A stretch of DNA of 64,000 nt, taken from contig JAEMQU010000005.1 of assembly GCA_016463705.1 (NCBI GenBank), positions 26,530-90,529 of the forward strand. Direction: 5' to 3'. Of this stretch, positions 16,748-24,740 are shown one piece after another. How positions within the stretch are numbered: the first letter of the stretch is position 1; every line of letters starts with the position of its first letter. Source of the DNA: Opitutales bacterium (GTDB taxonomy: Bacteria > Verrucomicrobiota > Verrucomicrobiia > Opitutales > UBA953). Both the position numbers and the translations under genes were made by a program. The notes under the pieces are model-generated. The model saw only the letters and a program-made list of their open reading frames with translations. It was not told where the DNA came from and did not search any database.

Positions 16748-18952
16748 ATGACCCTTCGCAGCTTCTTACTTTTTGTTTTCGCCTTCCAGTTAAGTTACGG
16801 CGAGCCAGTAAAATTTACGACCACGGAGTTAATGCAGAATGAAACACGGGCGACCGTAGCATTACTGGAGCGCCTCCATATCAGCAAAAAACAGATGGCG
16901 GATGTGGATACTAAAGAGGTAATCACTACCTACTGTGAAAATTTAGACCCCGGTAAAATGTACTTCACCCAGGCGGAAGTAGATGAATATGTCAGTCGTT
17001 ACGGTCGCAGCTTAGATTTATATTTAACTCGAGGAAATCTCACCCCAGCGTTCGAGATTTATCAAGCGTTTCGCAAACACGTGGAAGAGCGCACGGCTAG
17101 CTCCATCCAGTCCTTAAACCAAAAAATCGATTTAACTCAAGCGGGCTTCTTCCCTACCGACCGAAAAAAAGGCAACTGGCCGAGCGACAGCAAAGAAGCC
17201 GATGATTTATGGAGCCGTCGTTTAAGATTAGATATTCTGAGTGAATTATTAGGCGATGACCGGATGAACAGTAACAACCGTAATGAGCCTAAACAAAAGC
17301 CGACGCACGAAACCAAAGCGCCCGAAGTTACTCCTGAAAAAATTGCCGAAGCGGTGGTGCGCCTGAAAAAGCGTTACGAAAAAATTAAAATCTATTTAAG
17401 TTTTGATCCCCAAGAAGTTGAGGAGCTATTCCTCAATTCTTATTCTACCCAGTATGATCCACACTCCATTTTCTTCTCCCAGCAATCCTTCGAAGAATTT
17501 GAAATCGGTATGCGTAATTCGCTCTGCGGAATCGGTGCCACGCTCACCGACGAAGACGGCTATTGTACCATCAAGGAAATCTTGCCCGGTGGCCCTCTCT
17601 TTCTTTCTGGCAAAGCCAAATCGGGAGATAAAATTATTGCCGTCGGACAAGGTAAAGACGGCGAGATGGATGATATCGTCGGCCTACGCCTCCAGAAAAC
17701 GATTAATCGTATTCGCGGAAAACAAAACACGATTGTTAAACTTTTAGTCGAATCGGGCGATGGCAGTGGCCGAAAAACCATCATCCTCGCCCGTGATCAA
17801 ATTAAGTTATTCAATCAAATGGCCTCTGCGCGTTGCTTTGAAGGTCAGAACGGAAATCTTGGCGTAATCGAACTTCCCGCTTTTTACGGAAAAAATCCTG
17901 ATGGAACTGGCTCGAGTCCCACCAAGGATGTTGAGCAACTGATTGTTAAACTCAAAGCCATGGGAATCCGGGCACTGATTGTCGATTTACGTAAAAATGG
18001 CGGGGGTCTCCTCAATGAAGCCGTCGATTTATCCGGACTGTTTATTCCAACGGGCTCCATTCTGCAAGTGCGCGACAGCCAAGGACGTATTGATAATTAC
18101 CGCGATGAGAATGCTAAAGTCGCTTGGGACGGTCCGCTCATCGTTCTCACTTCAAAACTTTCCGCTTCAGCCTCGGAGATTTTTGCGGGGGCGCTGAAAG
18201 ACCACCGTCGCGCTCTCGTGGTGGGCGATACAACCACCCACGGAAAAGGATCGGTGCAGAATATCATCGAACTGAATCGCGTGTTTAAGGAGCTAGATAT
18301 CAAGTCCGCCGTTAAAGTGACTATTCAAAAATGGTACGCACCAAGCGGATCATCGATTCAACTCAAAGGGGTCCCTGCGGATATCATTGTGCCTTCCGTA
18401 TTCTCTGTTCTACCCGTAGCAGAATCTGATTTAGACCATCCCCTCCCTTGGGATTCCATTCCTGCTTCGCTCACTAAACCCGATGAAGGTCCGTGGTTAA
18501 AGGCGCCGCTCTCCGATAATTTAATTAATATTCTCAAAGAAGCATCCGCTAAACGTCAGGCTGAGCTTCCTGAATTCTCTACGCTTAATCACTCTATCGA
18601 ATGGACGCGCAGTCGCACCAATCGCAAAGAGGTCTCACTCTCACTCGAGCAACGTCGCCAAGAGCGCACCGATGATCTCACCTTCCGCGGGCAAGTTCGT
18701 AATGAGCTCAATCAATTCTCCAAAAATTCATTCAAGGCCACGGATGTAAAATTAGATACTGCCCTAGAACAGGAAAAGAAGGAAGGCCCTGAATATACGA
18801 ATAAATCTAAGCGCCAGTCGCGCATCCGCGAGCCACTCGAAGATGAAGACTGGCCCGACTACGATATTCAACTTCAAGAAGCTGTCCGCATCGCCGACGA
18901 CTGGAGTAAGTTAGTGGCTGATAAAACTTCTACGACTGCACCTATACGTTAA
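16748..18952 (+). CDS. prc: Carboxy-terminal processing protease Prc (tail-specific protease, S41)
   Basis: Periplasmic protease that trims C-termini and destroys tagged or misfolded envelope proteins, and regulates peptidoglycan hydrolases in E. coli. 734 aa with signal peptide MTLRSFLLFVFAFQLSYG. Prc-type N-terminal helical domain (20-230), PDZ domain around [15 protein letters not shown] (about 255-345), S41 core with DLRKNGGGLLNEAVDLSGLF, nucleophile region SASASEIFAG, general-base Lys in THGKGSVQ, and a long C-terminal domain (about 560-734) rich in charged residues. The order and length match E. coli Prc. Third gene of clpP-rhomboid-prc; ends one base from the convergent exported ClpP-like gene. 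Confidence 0.93.
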   Translation: MTLRSFLLFVFAFQLSYGEPVKFTTTELMQNETRATVALLERLHISKKQMADVDTKEVITTYCENLDPGKMYFTQAEVDEYVSRYGRSLDLYLTRGNLTPAFEIYQAFRKHVEERTASSIQSLNQKIDLTQAGFFPTDRKKGNWPSDSKEADDLWSRRLRLDILSELLGDDRMNSNNRNEPKQKPTHETKAPEVTPEKIAEAVVRLKKRYEKIKIYLSFDPQEVEELFLNSYSTQYDPHSIFFSQQSFEEFEIGMRNSLCGIGATLTDEDGYCTIKEILPGGPLFLSGKAKSGDKIIAVGQGKDGEMDDIVGLRLQKTINRIRGKQNTIVKLLVESGDGSGRKTIILARDQIKLFNQMASARCFEGQNGNLGVIELPAFYGKNPDGTGSSPTKDVEQLIVKLKAMGIRALIVDLRKNGGGLLNEAVDLSGLFIPTGSILQVRDSQGRIDNYRDENAKVAWDGPLIVLTSKLSASASEIFAGALKDHRRALVVGDTTTHGKGSVQNIIELNRVFKELDIKSAVKVTIQKWYAPSGSSIQLKGVPADIIVPSVFSVLPVAESDLDHPLPWDSIPASLTKPDEGPWLKAPLSDNLINILKEASAKRQAELPEFSTLNHSIEWTRSRTNRKEVSLSLEQRRQERTDDLTFRGQVRNELNQFSKNSFKATDVKLDTALEQEKKEGPEYTNKSKRQSRIREPLEDEDWPDYDIQLQEAVRIADDWSKLVADKTSTTAPIR

Positions 18953-20293
18953 TTAGCGAGCACGGTACAAACCGTGGGGATCGTAGATCCACCAAGCGTC
19001 GAACGGATTAGATAATGAGGGTAGCTCATAATAGGGCTTACCACTTGCGTCGGCTTTAATCGAAACACCAGAGTATTCCGATTGGGCAGATTTAGGTAAT
19101 GCAGCCGTGGGCGTAGGCACCGGCGCAAGCATATCGAGCACCGCAGTCTCTTCGATGCGATCCACGACGACATCGATCCATTTAAGTTCTTTCGCTTTCT
19201 CACCAAAGGCCTGCCAGTCACCGGTGGAGTCGTTCTCATACATCTTCTTAACAAAGTCATCCAGCGAGATGCCCATCTTCTTTGCCACGGGCGTCGCCAT
19301 GCGTTCAAACCATAACTTGGTGAACTCAATCTGCTCCTTCAACACGGTCATATTACCTCTGACACTATTCGAGACCTGATGATGGAGAATGATGGTATTA
19401 GGATAGCAGAAAGATTTTTCGGCACACGCGGCAATCACCGCAGTCATCGACGCGGCAAAGCCCTTGACCACCACATAAACAGGAGCCTTCGACGCCGTCA
19501 TCGCCTTCTGAATGAGGTATCCCGCTGAAACAGATCCACCTGGGCTGTTATCGACCACGATAAAAATCGGGAACTCGCTGGATTGATTATTATAAAAATT
19601 AATGCGCTGGCTAATGTAGTCGGCTAATTGATCGGTGACTGCACCATTAAAAGTTATCCGACGATCGGTGATATATAAAACACCATCAACGTAGGGGTCT
19701 TTTAAATATTTCGGTTTAACATTAGTGGCAATTTTTCGCGCTTCGTCTTCTTTTTGAAAACGATTAATTTCGTTAGTTAAGCGAGTCACCGTATTGCTCG
19801 CTTCTAATTGTAATTGTTTAGCATCCGCTTCGAGCTCACGAATTTTATTATTCTTTTCGATTAAGCGTGCAGTGGAGCGGGCAAGTTCGAGGGCGGACTG
19901 ACGTTCGAGTTTCGTGCGTTCTTCTTCTAAAGCAGAGGCTTCGGCTGACGCTTTGGCCAAACGGAGTGAGCGCTCAGCGGACAGTTTCATCGCTTCGGAG
20001 TTTAAGGGCGCAATCTCTTCCATGCGCTTGGCTTCCTGGAGAGCAAGTTGCGCATCAATTAAAGCCTTCTCCACACGCATGCGGTCCACTTCCTTCATCT
20101 TCTCTTTCTGCTCAGGGGTTAAATCTTCGCGAGTAATCGCCGGACCCGGCGCCACCGTGGTAGGCAGCGAAGCGTTGGAGGAAGAAGGTGCATTCACGCT
20201 GTCGCCATTCGTTGTCTTAACGGGCGTTGCTTGGGCAAAAAGAATAGGCCCAACCAACAAGCTGAAGATTTTTAAGGAAGTATGTTTAGACAT
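18953..20293 (-). CDS. Exported coiled-coil protein with ClpP-like serine peptidase domain (copy A)
   Basis: 446 aa from ATG 20293 (MSKHTSLKIF; the frame extends to 20359 but the signal peptide begins here). Signal peptide (1-22), Ser/Pro-rich stretch, long coiled coil (about 55-185), then a ClpP/SppA-fold domain (about 205-385). Candidate triad: Ser282 in KGFAASMTAV, His305 in LHHQVSN, Asp359 in STGDWQAF; NSPGGSVSAG supplies the oxyanion strand. The tail ends in PFDAWWIYDP, shared with the neighbouring paralogue. It should lie in the periplasm, unlike true ClpP, and there is no ATPase partner in sight. Probably the second gene of a two-gene operon, 16 bases behind copy B. The exact function is unknown. 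Confidence 0.85.
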   Translation of the reverse strand: MSKHTSLKIFSLLVGPILFAQATPVKTTNGDSVNAPSSSNASLPTTVAPGPAITREDLTPEQKEKMKEVDRMRVEKALIDAQLALQEAKRMEEIAPLNSEAMKLSAERSLRLAKASAEASALEEERTKLERQSALELARSTARLIEKNNKIRELEADAKQLQLEASNTVTRLTNEINRFQKEDEARKIATNVKPKYLKDPYVDGVLYITDRRITFNGAVTDQLADYISQRINFYNNQSSEFPIFIVVDNSPGGSVSAGYLIQKAMTASKAPVYVVVKGFAASMTAVIAACAEKSFCYPNTIILHHQVSNSVRGNMTVLKEQIEFTKLWFERMATPVAKKMGISLDDFVKKMYENDSTGDWQAFGEKAKELKWIDVVVDRIEETAVLDMLAPVPTPTAALPKSAQSEYSGVSIKADASGKPYYELPSLSNPFDAWWIYDPHGLYRAR

Positions 20294-20309
20294 GTTTTTG
20301 TTTTTAAAA

Positions 20310-21473
20310 TTAGCGGTAAATGAATTCGGTGGAAGGATCGTAAACCCACCAAATATCAAAAGGGGTTAAGGGATTTAAAGCAGTGGTGCCGTTGAGACTA
20401 TCGGGATTTAACTTAGCCAAAGCGGGAACCGCCGCCGTATTATTTACCCCTTCTTCAGTCATACGATCAACCACGTGCGTGACCCATTTTAATTTAACTG
20501 CTTCGGTTCCTAAAACTTTCCAATCACCTGTAGAAACAGCGGCGTACATTTTGGCGACAAACTCATCGACTGTGATGCCCATTTTATTCGCGACCTTTAC
20601 GAAAATTCTTTCGCACCAAATTTTAGACCACTTTAATTGCTGTTCTAACTGGGTCTGATTTCCGGAAAGCGATGTGCTCGCTTGATGATGAAGTACAACC
20701 GTCTGTGGATAAACGTAGGACTGCTTAGCCATCGTGGTAATAATCGCAGCCATCGAGCCCGCATAGCCCTTAACCACAACATAAACAGGAGCCTGCGATG
20801 ACTCCATCGCTTGTAGGATTTGGTAGCCCGACATCACCGAACCGCCAGGCGAACGTTCAATCACAATAAAGATGGGGGCTGTTTTATCTAAGGCATTATA
20901 AAAAGCGATGCGGTCACACACAAACTTCGCCAACGTCTCATCGACGATTCCGTTAAAAGAAATTCTGCGGTCGGAAATACGCAAAACGCCTTCGGCCAGT
21001 GGTTCCAGAGGATACTCAATTTTTCCGCTCGTGGTTTCGACTACTTTTTTCTGAAGGCGGGCAATCTCTCCCATTTTTTCTAAACGCGCGTACTCAACGG
21101 TAGCCTGCGCATTGGCGAGTTTGACATCCGCTTCAAATTCTGCGCGACGGGCATCTTTTTCGCCCGAAGCTAGAGCGGCTTTAACATTGGCAATTGAAGT
21201 CTTTAAATTGAGCAGGGATTTTTCGGCGTCGTCCATCGCTCCAGCGGCCTCGGTCTTGAGTTGGCGGATTCGACTTTCTACCTCGAGTTTTTTAATCTCT
21301 TGATCGGACGCTTGTTTAGCCTGGCGGCGTTGCGATTCTACTAAATCTAAACGCGTGCGGACAATCTCGGCCTCGACCTCGATCTGGATTGTTTGCGGGG
21401 TTTTTTCAATGCGACGAGGCTGAGCCTGCAATGCAGTTACCAAAAGTGACAAAATAAGGGCCAAACGGGTCAT
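20310..21473 (-). CDS. Exported coiled-coil protein with ClpP-like serine peptidase domain (copy B)
   Basis: 387 aa, paralogue of the gene behind it. Signal peptide MTRLALILSLLVTALQAQ, coiled coil (about 25-145), ClpP-like domain (160-335). Candidate triad: Ser240 in KGYAGSMAAI, His263 in LHHQAST, Asp317 in STGDWKVL; RSPGGSVMSG matches the oxyanion strand. The C-terminus carries the same PFDIWWVYDP motif as copy A. The two copies differ mainly in coiled-coil length. No ATPase domain is present, so any proteolysis would be ATP-independent, or the fold may act on small unfolded peptides or as a scaffold. Divergent from psd. Confidence 0.85.
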   Translation of the reverse strand: MTRLALILSLLVTALQAQPRRIEKTPQTIQIEVEAEIVRTRLDLVESQRRQAKQASDQEIKKLEVESRIRQLKTEAAGAMDDAEKSLLNLKTSIANVKAALASGEKDARRAEFEADVKLANAQATVEYARLEKMGEIARLQKKVVETTSGKIEYPLEPLAEGVLRISDRRISFNGIVDETLAKFVCDRIAFYNALDKTAPIFIVIERSPGGSVMSGYQILQAMESSQAPVYVVVKGYAGSMAAIITTMAKQSYVYPQTVVLHHQASTSLSGNQTQLEQQLKWSKIWCERIFVKVANKMGITVDEFVAKMYAAVSTGDWKVLGTEAVKLKWVTHVVDRMTEEGVNNTAAVPALAKLNPDSLNGTTALNPLTPFDIWWVYDPSTEFIYR

Positions 21474-21541
21474 CGGAGGGTGACTCGTAAATTGTCAGAT
21501 AAATGGTTCCCTTACACTCAAAAATTCGCAAATCTTACGGC

Positions 21542-22447
21542 ATGCAGCCGAATGACCCCATAACCTTCAAGAATCGCCACACGGGACGGATTGAAACCGA
21601 ACAGGTCTACGGCGAAGCTTGGCTACAAAGAATCTACGGCAACCCCCTGGGGAAGGTCGCCCTGCACGCCTTGGTGAAGCGGTCGATATTCTCGCAAATT
21701 TACGGCTGGGGCATGGACCGTCCGAACAGCGCTCAACGCATCGCGCCGTTTATTAAAACCTACCAATTAGATTCATCGGAATTCGCTGATGAAAATATTA
21801 GTTCATATAAAAGTTTTAATGATTTCTTTTATCGGAAATTAAAACCCTCGGCGCGGCCGATCGACCCACAAACGGATTGGGCGATTCTTCCTGCGGACGG
21901 ACGGCATTTAGGCTTTCAAGATATTTCGAAAATTAATGGTGTGTTTGCGAAGGGACAGACCTTCGATATAAATAATTTTCTCGGCGATCAGGCGTTAGCG
22001 GAACGCTATAAGAATGGCGTCTTAGTATGTTCGCGCCTTTGTCCGGTCGATTATCACCGTTTTCATTTTCCCGTATCGGGCATTCCGACTGAGCCCACTT
22101 TAATCAACGGCTCGCTCTTTTCCGTAAATCCTTACGCGTTGCGACGTGAGGTGAGTTATCTTTGGCAAAATAAACGTCAGCGAGTTTCGGTTGACGCGGG
22201 GCCGTTTGGACTCGTCACGATTGTGGCAATCGGTGCCACCAACGTGGGTACCATTGTTGAAACCTATTCTCCGAATTCTCCCGTGATTAAAGGACAAGAA
22301 AAAGGGTATTTCCGATTTGGTGGATCGTACATCGCTACCCTCTTTGAGCCCAATCGAATTCGTCTTGAAGACGACTTAATTGCGGCGGGCGAAACCCAAC
22401 AAGAGCTTTACGCAAAAATGGGGTCACGCTTAGGGCGATTAATTTAA
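21542..22447 (+). CDS. psd: Phosphatidylserine decarboxylase proenzyme
   Basis: Converts phosphatidylserine to phosphatidylethanolamine at the inner membrane, and cleaves itself to form a pyruvoyl cofactor. 301 aa from ATG 21542 (MQPNDPITFKNRHTG), which matches the usual start of the long PSD subgroup; an in-frame ATG at 21503 would add 13 residues. Motifs: PADGRHLGF, DYHRFHFPVSG, and the self-processing site FGGSYIATLFEP near the C-terminus (nt 22319-22327 encode Gly-Gly-Ser, the Ser becoming pyruvoyl). Its presence shows a PE-containing membrane. Divergent from the exported ClpP-like pair. Confidence 0.94.
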   Translation: MQPNDPITFKNRHTGRIETEQVYGEAWLQRIYGNPLGKVALHALVKRSIFSQIYGWGMDRPNSAQRIAPFIKTYQLDSSEFADENISSYKSFNDFFYRKLKPSARPIDPQTDWAILPADGRHLGFQDISKINGVFAKGQTFDINNFLGDQALAERYKNGVLVCSRLCPVDYHRFHFPVSGIPTEPTLINGSLFSVNPYALRREVSYLWQNKRQRVSVDAGPFGLVTIVAIGATNVGTIVETYSPNSPVIKGQEKGYFRFGGSYIATLFEPNRIRLEDDLIAAGETQQELYAKMGSRLGRLI

Positions 22448-22467
22448 AAGACAAAATCGCAAAGCGC

Positions 22468-22494
22468 TTGCCAGAAGGCCGTGAGCAGTAAAAT
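22468..22494 (+). promoter_or_regulatory. Probable promoter of tRNA-Leu
   Basis: TTGCCA (22468-22473), 15-base spacer, TAAAAT (22489-22494), 16 bases before the mature tRNA. The spacer is short but both boxes are close to consensus. Confidence 0.4.
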
Positions 22495-22510
22495 CTTTAA
22501 CACACAGGTC

Positions 22511-22591
22511 GCTCGGGTGGTGGAATGGCAGACACACCAGATTTAGGTTCTGGCGCCGAAAGGTATGCGGGTTCGACTCCCGCCCCGAGCA
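22511..22591 (+). tRNA. tRNA-Leu (anticodon UAG)
   Basis: 81 bases. Acceptor GCTCGGG (22511-22517) pairs with CCCGAGC (22584-22590), with discriminator A. The anticodon stem CCAGA/TCTGG encloses TTTAGGT with anticodon TAG; the T-arm GCGGG-TTCGACT-CCCGC is perfect; the long variable arm (CGCCGAAAGGTAT) confirms class II. The CCA end is not encoded. Confidence 0.95.
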
Positions 22592-22691
22592 CTTGGTTTT
22601 AATTGAGGGGACAGGGGAAATTTGTGGAGGTAATTACATCACCCCTTGTCACTATGTCGCCTTGCCCACTGGTCCCCTAAACCAGTTCCCC

Positions 22692-22721
22692 TTGCCCTTT
22701 GGCCACAATTCTGACTAACAT
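22692..22721 (+). promoter_or_regulatory. Probable promoter of the HAD-Rrf2 operon
   Basis: TTGCCC (22692-22697), 18-base spacer, TAACAT (22716-22721), five bases before the ATG at 22727. A start at the usual distance would fall on the ATG itself, so the mRNA would be leaderless. Confidence 0.5.
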
Positions 22722-22726
22722 GACCT

Positions 22727-23296
22727 ATGTTTGAATGGTTGCGCAAAATCCTAGGCCTCCAGCCCAAGCCGTCCGAAGAAATCGACTTATCTAAGGCGCC
22801 CGATGAACCGGTGCCCGAAGAACGTGTCCCGGAAACCAGACCCGACCCCAATAGCCCATGGGTAGGCGTAGATTTAGACGGAACACTCGCCGAGGCGGGT
22901 CGCTGGTTGAGCATGTCGCACATCGGACCCCCCGTGCCTCTCATGATGCGAAGAGTGCAGGCCTGGCTCGCCAAGGGAGTTCGCATTAAAATTTTAACCG
23001 CCCGTGCGGGTAATGAAGAAGGCCTGGCCGCTACCAAAAAATGGTTGGCTGAAAACGGACTGCCCGACTTAGAAGTAACTGACAAAAAAGATTTTGATAT
23101 GATCGAACTCTGGGATGATCGCGCCATCCAAGTCATTCACAACACGGGTATGTGTTTCTTAGGCACATCGTATTTTGCTCGACCCAAAGCACCGATTCTC
23201 TCGAACGAAATTCCTGATCGGACGTTCATCTTAGTCGGACAAAATCCTCCAACCGAGCCCGCTAAGCCCGAAAGCACCACCGAAAAATCTTCATGA
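22727..23296 (+). CDS. HAD-superfamily-like phosphatase/hydrolase
   Basis: 189 aa. After a Pro/Glu-rich N-terminal stretch (residues 1-42) comes a HAD-like core: motif I VGVDLDGTLAE with the nucleophile/acid Asp pair, motif II KILTARAG, and the acidic motif ELWDDRAIQVI. No cap domain is apparent, and the substrate is unknown. Small phage- and bacteria-encoded HAD phosphatases have the same WDDRAI block. First gene of a cluster; the stop overlaps the Rrf2 regulator start by four bases (ATGA), so the two are translationally coupled. Confidence 0.75.
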   Translation: MFEWLRKILGLQPKPSEEIDLSKAPDEPVPEERVPETRPDPNSPWVGVDLDGTLAEAGRWLSMSHIGPPVPLMMRRVQAWLAKGVRIKILTARAGNEEGLAATKKWLAENGLPDLEVTDKKDFDMIELWDDRAIQVIHNTGMCFLGTSYFARPKAPILSNEIPDRTFILVGQNPPTEPAKPESTTEKSS

Positions 23297-23706
23297 AAGC
23301 CTCACTCAAACTTGAATACTCGTTGCGCGTGCTGGCTCAATTAGCTCGTCGCAATAAAGGTAACACGGTCACTCGCATTGAAGAACTCGCGAAGCTCGAA
23401 GCCATCCCGCAGAATTATCTAGTTCAATTATTAAATGAATTACGCGAAGGTGGCTTGGTGGATTCACGTCGCGGCAAAACCGGGGGCTATCGGCTGGCCC
23501 GAAATGCTGAAGATATTTCGATTAAACAGGTACTCGAAGTGGTGGAGCCCGATTTAATTTCGACGAAAATCACCCTAAAAGGGAATTCCGGACCCCAAGT
23601 AGCCAGTCTTTGGCGCGAGCTTTCGAAACGGTTTGAAAAATCGATGAATGGTTTCACAGTAGCGCAACTCGCCCAATCCGAAGCCAGTGGAGATTGGGAA
23701 ATCTAA
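23293..23706 (+). CDS. Rrf2 family transcriptional regulator lacking cysteines
   Basis: 137 aa winged-helix DNA-binding protein. Rrf2 features: KLEYSLRVLAQLAR at the N-terminus, IPQNYLVQLLNELREGGLV recognition region, and wing SRRGKTGGYRLAR. IscR, NsrR and RsrR use three cysteines near residues 90-106 to bind an Fe-S cluster; this protein has no cysteine at all, so it cannot bind one that way and may sense something else. Coupled to the HAD-like gene by an ATGA overlap and followed after 12 bases by a coiled-coil membrane protein gene. Target genes are unknown; autoregulation of this cluster is plausible. Confidence 0.88.
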   Translation: MKASLKLEYSLRVLAQLARRNKGNTVTRIEELAKLEAIPQNYLVQLLNELREGGLVDSRRGKTGGYRLARNAEDISIKQVLEVVEPDLISTKITLKGNSGPQVASLWRELSKRFEKSMNGFTVAQLAQSEASGDWEI

Positions 23707-23718
23707 CTTTTTACACCT

Positions 23719-24306
23719 ATGATCGACGAACCACAAAACACCCCCACCCCACCGCACGCAGCTAACTCTCAAGGGGTTATCATTTCCACCGTCGTGGTGC
23801 TCTTCATCGCACTCGCGGTGGTAATTTTATGGAAAGGGTTACAGTGGAAGGAAACTATTGAAACACAAAAAACGCGCATCGAAGTTTTAGACGGTCAGGT
23901 CGCTACCCTCAAAACACTCAATCAAGATCAAGAAAATAAGTTGGCGGAAAATCGTGTAGCGATGGATGCGAAAGATGCCGACCTCAAGCGACTTAATGAA
24001 AAGCTGGTCCAAACTTTAAAAATCAACGAGGCCAATGTTAATGAGAAAAACGAGTTAGCCGATACGCTTACTAAAACAGAAAAAACGCTCAAGGAAACCA
24101 CTGAAAAAGTGACTCAACTCGAAACACAAAATGCGGAAACAACCAAAGCCTTACAAGCGTCCGAAGAGTTTGGTAAAAAATCTATCGCACAGGTCAATGA
24201 AGTGAATGGCCGCATCGAAAAACAGAACGCGGTGATTAAGGATCTGAATAAACAGATTGAGGTTCTCGTGATTAAAGTGAATACGCCAGCTCCTGAAAAA
24301 AAGTAA
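23719..24306 (+). CDS. Membrane-anchored coiled-coil protein
   Basis: 195 aa, unknown function. A short Pro-rich N-terminus is followed by one membrane helix (about residues 20-38, VIISTVVVLFIALAVVI) and an almost unbroken charged coiled coil (45-185) rich in Lys, Glu, Asn and Gln, with a Pro/Lys end. The long periplasmic coil suggests a structural or spacer role in the envelope. It sits between the Rrf2 regulator and mscL (12 bases each side), so a link to envelope stress is possible but is only inference. Confidence 0.7.
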   Translation: MIDEPQNTPTPPHAANSQGVIISTVVVLFIALAVVILWKGLQWKETIETQKTRIEVLDGQVATLKTLNQDQENKLAENRVAMDAKDADLKRLNEKLVQTLKINEANVNEKNELADTLTKTEKTLKETTEKVTQLETQNAETTKALQASEEFGKKSIAQVNEVNGRIEKQNAVIKDLNKQIEVLVIKVNTPAPEKK

Positions 24307-24318
24307 TCACTGGATACG

Positions 24319-24738
24319 ATGTCACTTAAAGAAGAGTTCAAAAAATTCGCATTACGCGGTAATGTGGCCGACCTCGCGGTCGGGGTGATTATCGGCGCTT
24401 CATTCGGCGCCATCGTGAAATCCCTGGTCGAAGACATCATCATGCCTCCCTTGGGATACGTGCTCGGGAACGTAGATTTCTCTCATCTTTATTTCATCCT
24501 CAAGCCGGGCACTAAAGCGGCTGGACCTTACATCACCATGGCCGATGCCGAAGCGGCCGGCGCCGTGATTATCAAATATGGCTCCTTCACTAATACGATC
24601 ATTAGCTTCTTAATCGTCTCTTTCACGATATTTTTACTCATCCGACAAATTAACAAATTAAAGGACCCAGTGGTTGCCCCTGGACCTAGCGACGAAGTGA
24701 AACTGCTGACTGAGATTCGCGACTCGCTCAAAAAGTAA
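24319..24738 (+). CDS. mscL: Large-conductance mechanosensitive channel MscL
   Basis: Pentameric inner-membrane pore that opens under high membrane tension to release solutes on osmotic downshock. 139 aa, standard length. TM1 contains the canonical [20 protein letters not shown] pore stretch (residues 14-33); the second helix [17 protein letters not shown] and a charged C-terminal bundle ([12 protein letters not shown]) follow. The periplasmic loop is slightly long ([18 protein letters not shown]). Last gene of the HAD-Rrf2-coiled-coil cluster. Confidence 0.96.
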   Translation: MSLKEEFKKFALRGNVADLAVGVIIGASFGAIVKSLVEDIIMPPLGYVLGNVDFSHLYFILKPGTKAAGPYITMADAEAAGAVIIKYGSFTNTIISFLIVSFTIFLLIRQINKLKDPVVAPGPSDEVKLLTEIRDSLKK

Positions 24739-24740
24739 AT

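Noticed and set aside
22448-22726. Genomic island or attachment site at tRNA-Leu
   Set aside because: No integrase, no repeat of the tRNA 3' end and no change in gene content on either side.
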